This document shows positions 5,585-6,183 of a stretch of DNA of 6,183 nucleotides, one piece after another. Source of the DNA: Chloroflexota bacterium (GTDB lineage Bacteria; Chloroflexota; Limnocylindria; Limnocylindrales; CSP1-4); contig JAJYXX010000038.1 in assembly GCA_021801545.1 (NCBI GenBank), positions 1 through 6,183 of the forward strand. Direction: 5' to 3'. A program made the position numbers and the translations under genes. Below the pieces are notes generated by a model, which saw nothing but the letters and a program-made list of their open reading frames with translations, did no database searches and had not been told where the DNA came from. Positions within the stretch are counted from its first letter, which is position 1. Every line of letters begins with the position of its first letter.

Positions 5585-6183
5585 TCAGCGCCTCGCCGCG
5601 GCGGCCACCCGTCCGGCACCGAGCAGATCCGTCGCGGCGCGCACGATGTCCTGGCTCACCTGGGCCGACGGGTTGGCGAGCACGAACGGGACGCCCTCGT
5701 TGTTCGACTGGACGACGAGGCGTCCGTCCGAGACGACGCTGTACTCGGGAACCCGGCCGAGCGCACGGGCGAGATCCTCGGCCGGGATACCACCCGAGGA
5801 ATCGGCGCGGTTCACCAGGTAGCGGACCTTCGAGGCCGGGTAGCCGATCGAGCGGAACGTGTCCGCGACCGCGATCGTGTTGTGGATCGTCGTCGAGTCG
5901 TAGGTCACGATTTCGAGGACCGTCTCGGAGGCGTCGAGGAACGAGAGCGTGATCTCCGAGAGGACCGCGGTCGTGTCGACGACGATCACCTCGTAGACGC
6001 GGCGCAGGAGCGAGAGGACCTTGTCGATGTCGCGGATGGTCACCATCTCGGCCATCTCGACACGCGGCGGCGCGAGCAGCAGATCGATCCCCGACGGATC
6101 GCGCCACAGGACGTCGGCGAGATCCGATTCCTGGATCCGGTCGGTCGGCAGGTCGAGGAGCGACGGGGCATCGAGCGGGACCT
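5585..6183 (-). CDS. CpaE/MinD-like P-loop ATPase, C-terminal part (runs off right edge)
   Basis: The last 198 residues are visible; the start and the deviant Walker A motif lie beyond the right edge. The frame stays open from 6055, the first complete ATG, to the edge. In the visible part, SGIDLLLAPPRVEMAEMV precedes a helix and the Walker B-type strand YEVIVVDTT (window residues 63-71). Next come LSEITLSFLDASETVLEIVTYD, IHNTIAVADTFRSIGYPASKVRYLVNR and, near the end, SNNEGVPFVLANPSAQVSQDI. This order of motifs is that of the CpaE/TadZ branch of the MinD/ParA superfamily, which acts at cell poles and in Flp (tad) pilus assembly, usually behind a receiver-like N-terminal domain. No other tad gene is visible in this window. 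A general MinD-like regulator remains possible. It ends 3 bases before murI, in one transcript with it. Confidence 0.86.
   Translation of the reverse strand, partial: VPLDAPSLLDLPTDRIQESDLADVLWRDPSGIDLLLAPPRVEMAEMVTIRDIDKVLSLLRRVYEVIVVDTTAVLSEITLSFLDASETVLEIVTYDSTTIHNTIAVADTFRSIGYPASKVRYLVNRADSSGGIPAEDLARALGRVPEYSVVSDGRLVVQSNNEGVPFVLANPSAQVSQDIVRAATDLLGAGRVAAAARR

Noticed and set aside
4935..6107. Minus-strand 390-codon frame overlapping both murI and the cpaE-like gene
   Set aside because: It is read in another frame of the same strand and gives an Arg/Asp/Pro-rich low-complexity translation, while the overlapping frames carry clear MurI and CpaE-like motifs.

Overview
The window is GC-rich bacterial chromosome (very high G+C by eye, with strong G/C third-position bias). 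It holds seven protein-coding genes and almost no spare DNA. I see no RNA genes, insertion sequences, CRISPR arrays or phage genes. The best taxonomic guess is an F420-containing, high-GC lineage such as Chloroflexota (or a neighbouring group, or Actinomycetota). This inference rests on the zincin family tied to coenzyme F420 biosynthesis, the divergent YchF and the overall composition; no marker gene decides it.

Layout: (1) 1-487, minus strand: the N-terminal part of a PfkB-family sugar/nucleoside kinase-like gene, which runs off the left edge. (2) 488-650: a divergent intergenic region with a good -10 element (TATACT), two perfect inverted repeats and start-deciding ribosome binding sites on both sides. 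(3) 651-1031, plus strand: a small, very acidic, lysine-free protein of unknown function. (4) 1032-1109: a short convergent gap without a convincing terminator. (5) 1110-6183, minus strand: five co-directional genes, read right to left as a CpaE/MinD-like ATPase (partial), murI (glutamate racemase), an F420-associated zincin-like protein, a D-2-hydroxyacid dehydrogenase and a ychF-like P-loop NTPase.

The first three genes of the minus-strand cluster are tightly packed: 3 bases separate cpaE-like and murI, and murI and the zincin gene share an ATGA overlap. They are very probably one transcript. The dehydrogenase follows after 46 bases with a strong Shine-Dalgarno, and ychF after 65 bases, so they may be co-transcribed. 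The products belong to different processes (pilus or cell-pole ATPase, peptidoglycan D-glutamate supply, F420-linked protein, NAD-dependent 2-ketoacid reduction, ribosome-linked NTPase). The cluster therefore looks like a housekeeping operon rather than one dedicated pathway.

I did not find a convincing undescribed system. The points most worth a second look are the G3-defective YchF variant, the lysine-free acidic protein with its paired inverted repeats, the 18-bp tandem repeat at the start of the zincin gene, and the low-complexity inserts in the dehydrogenase and MurI.
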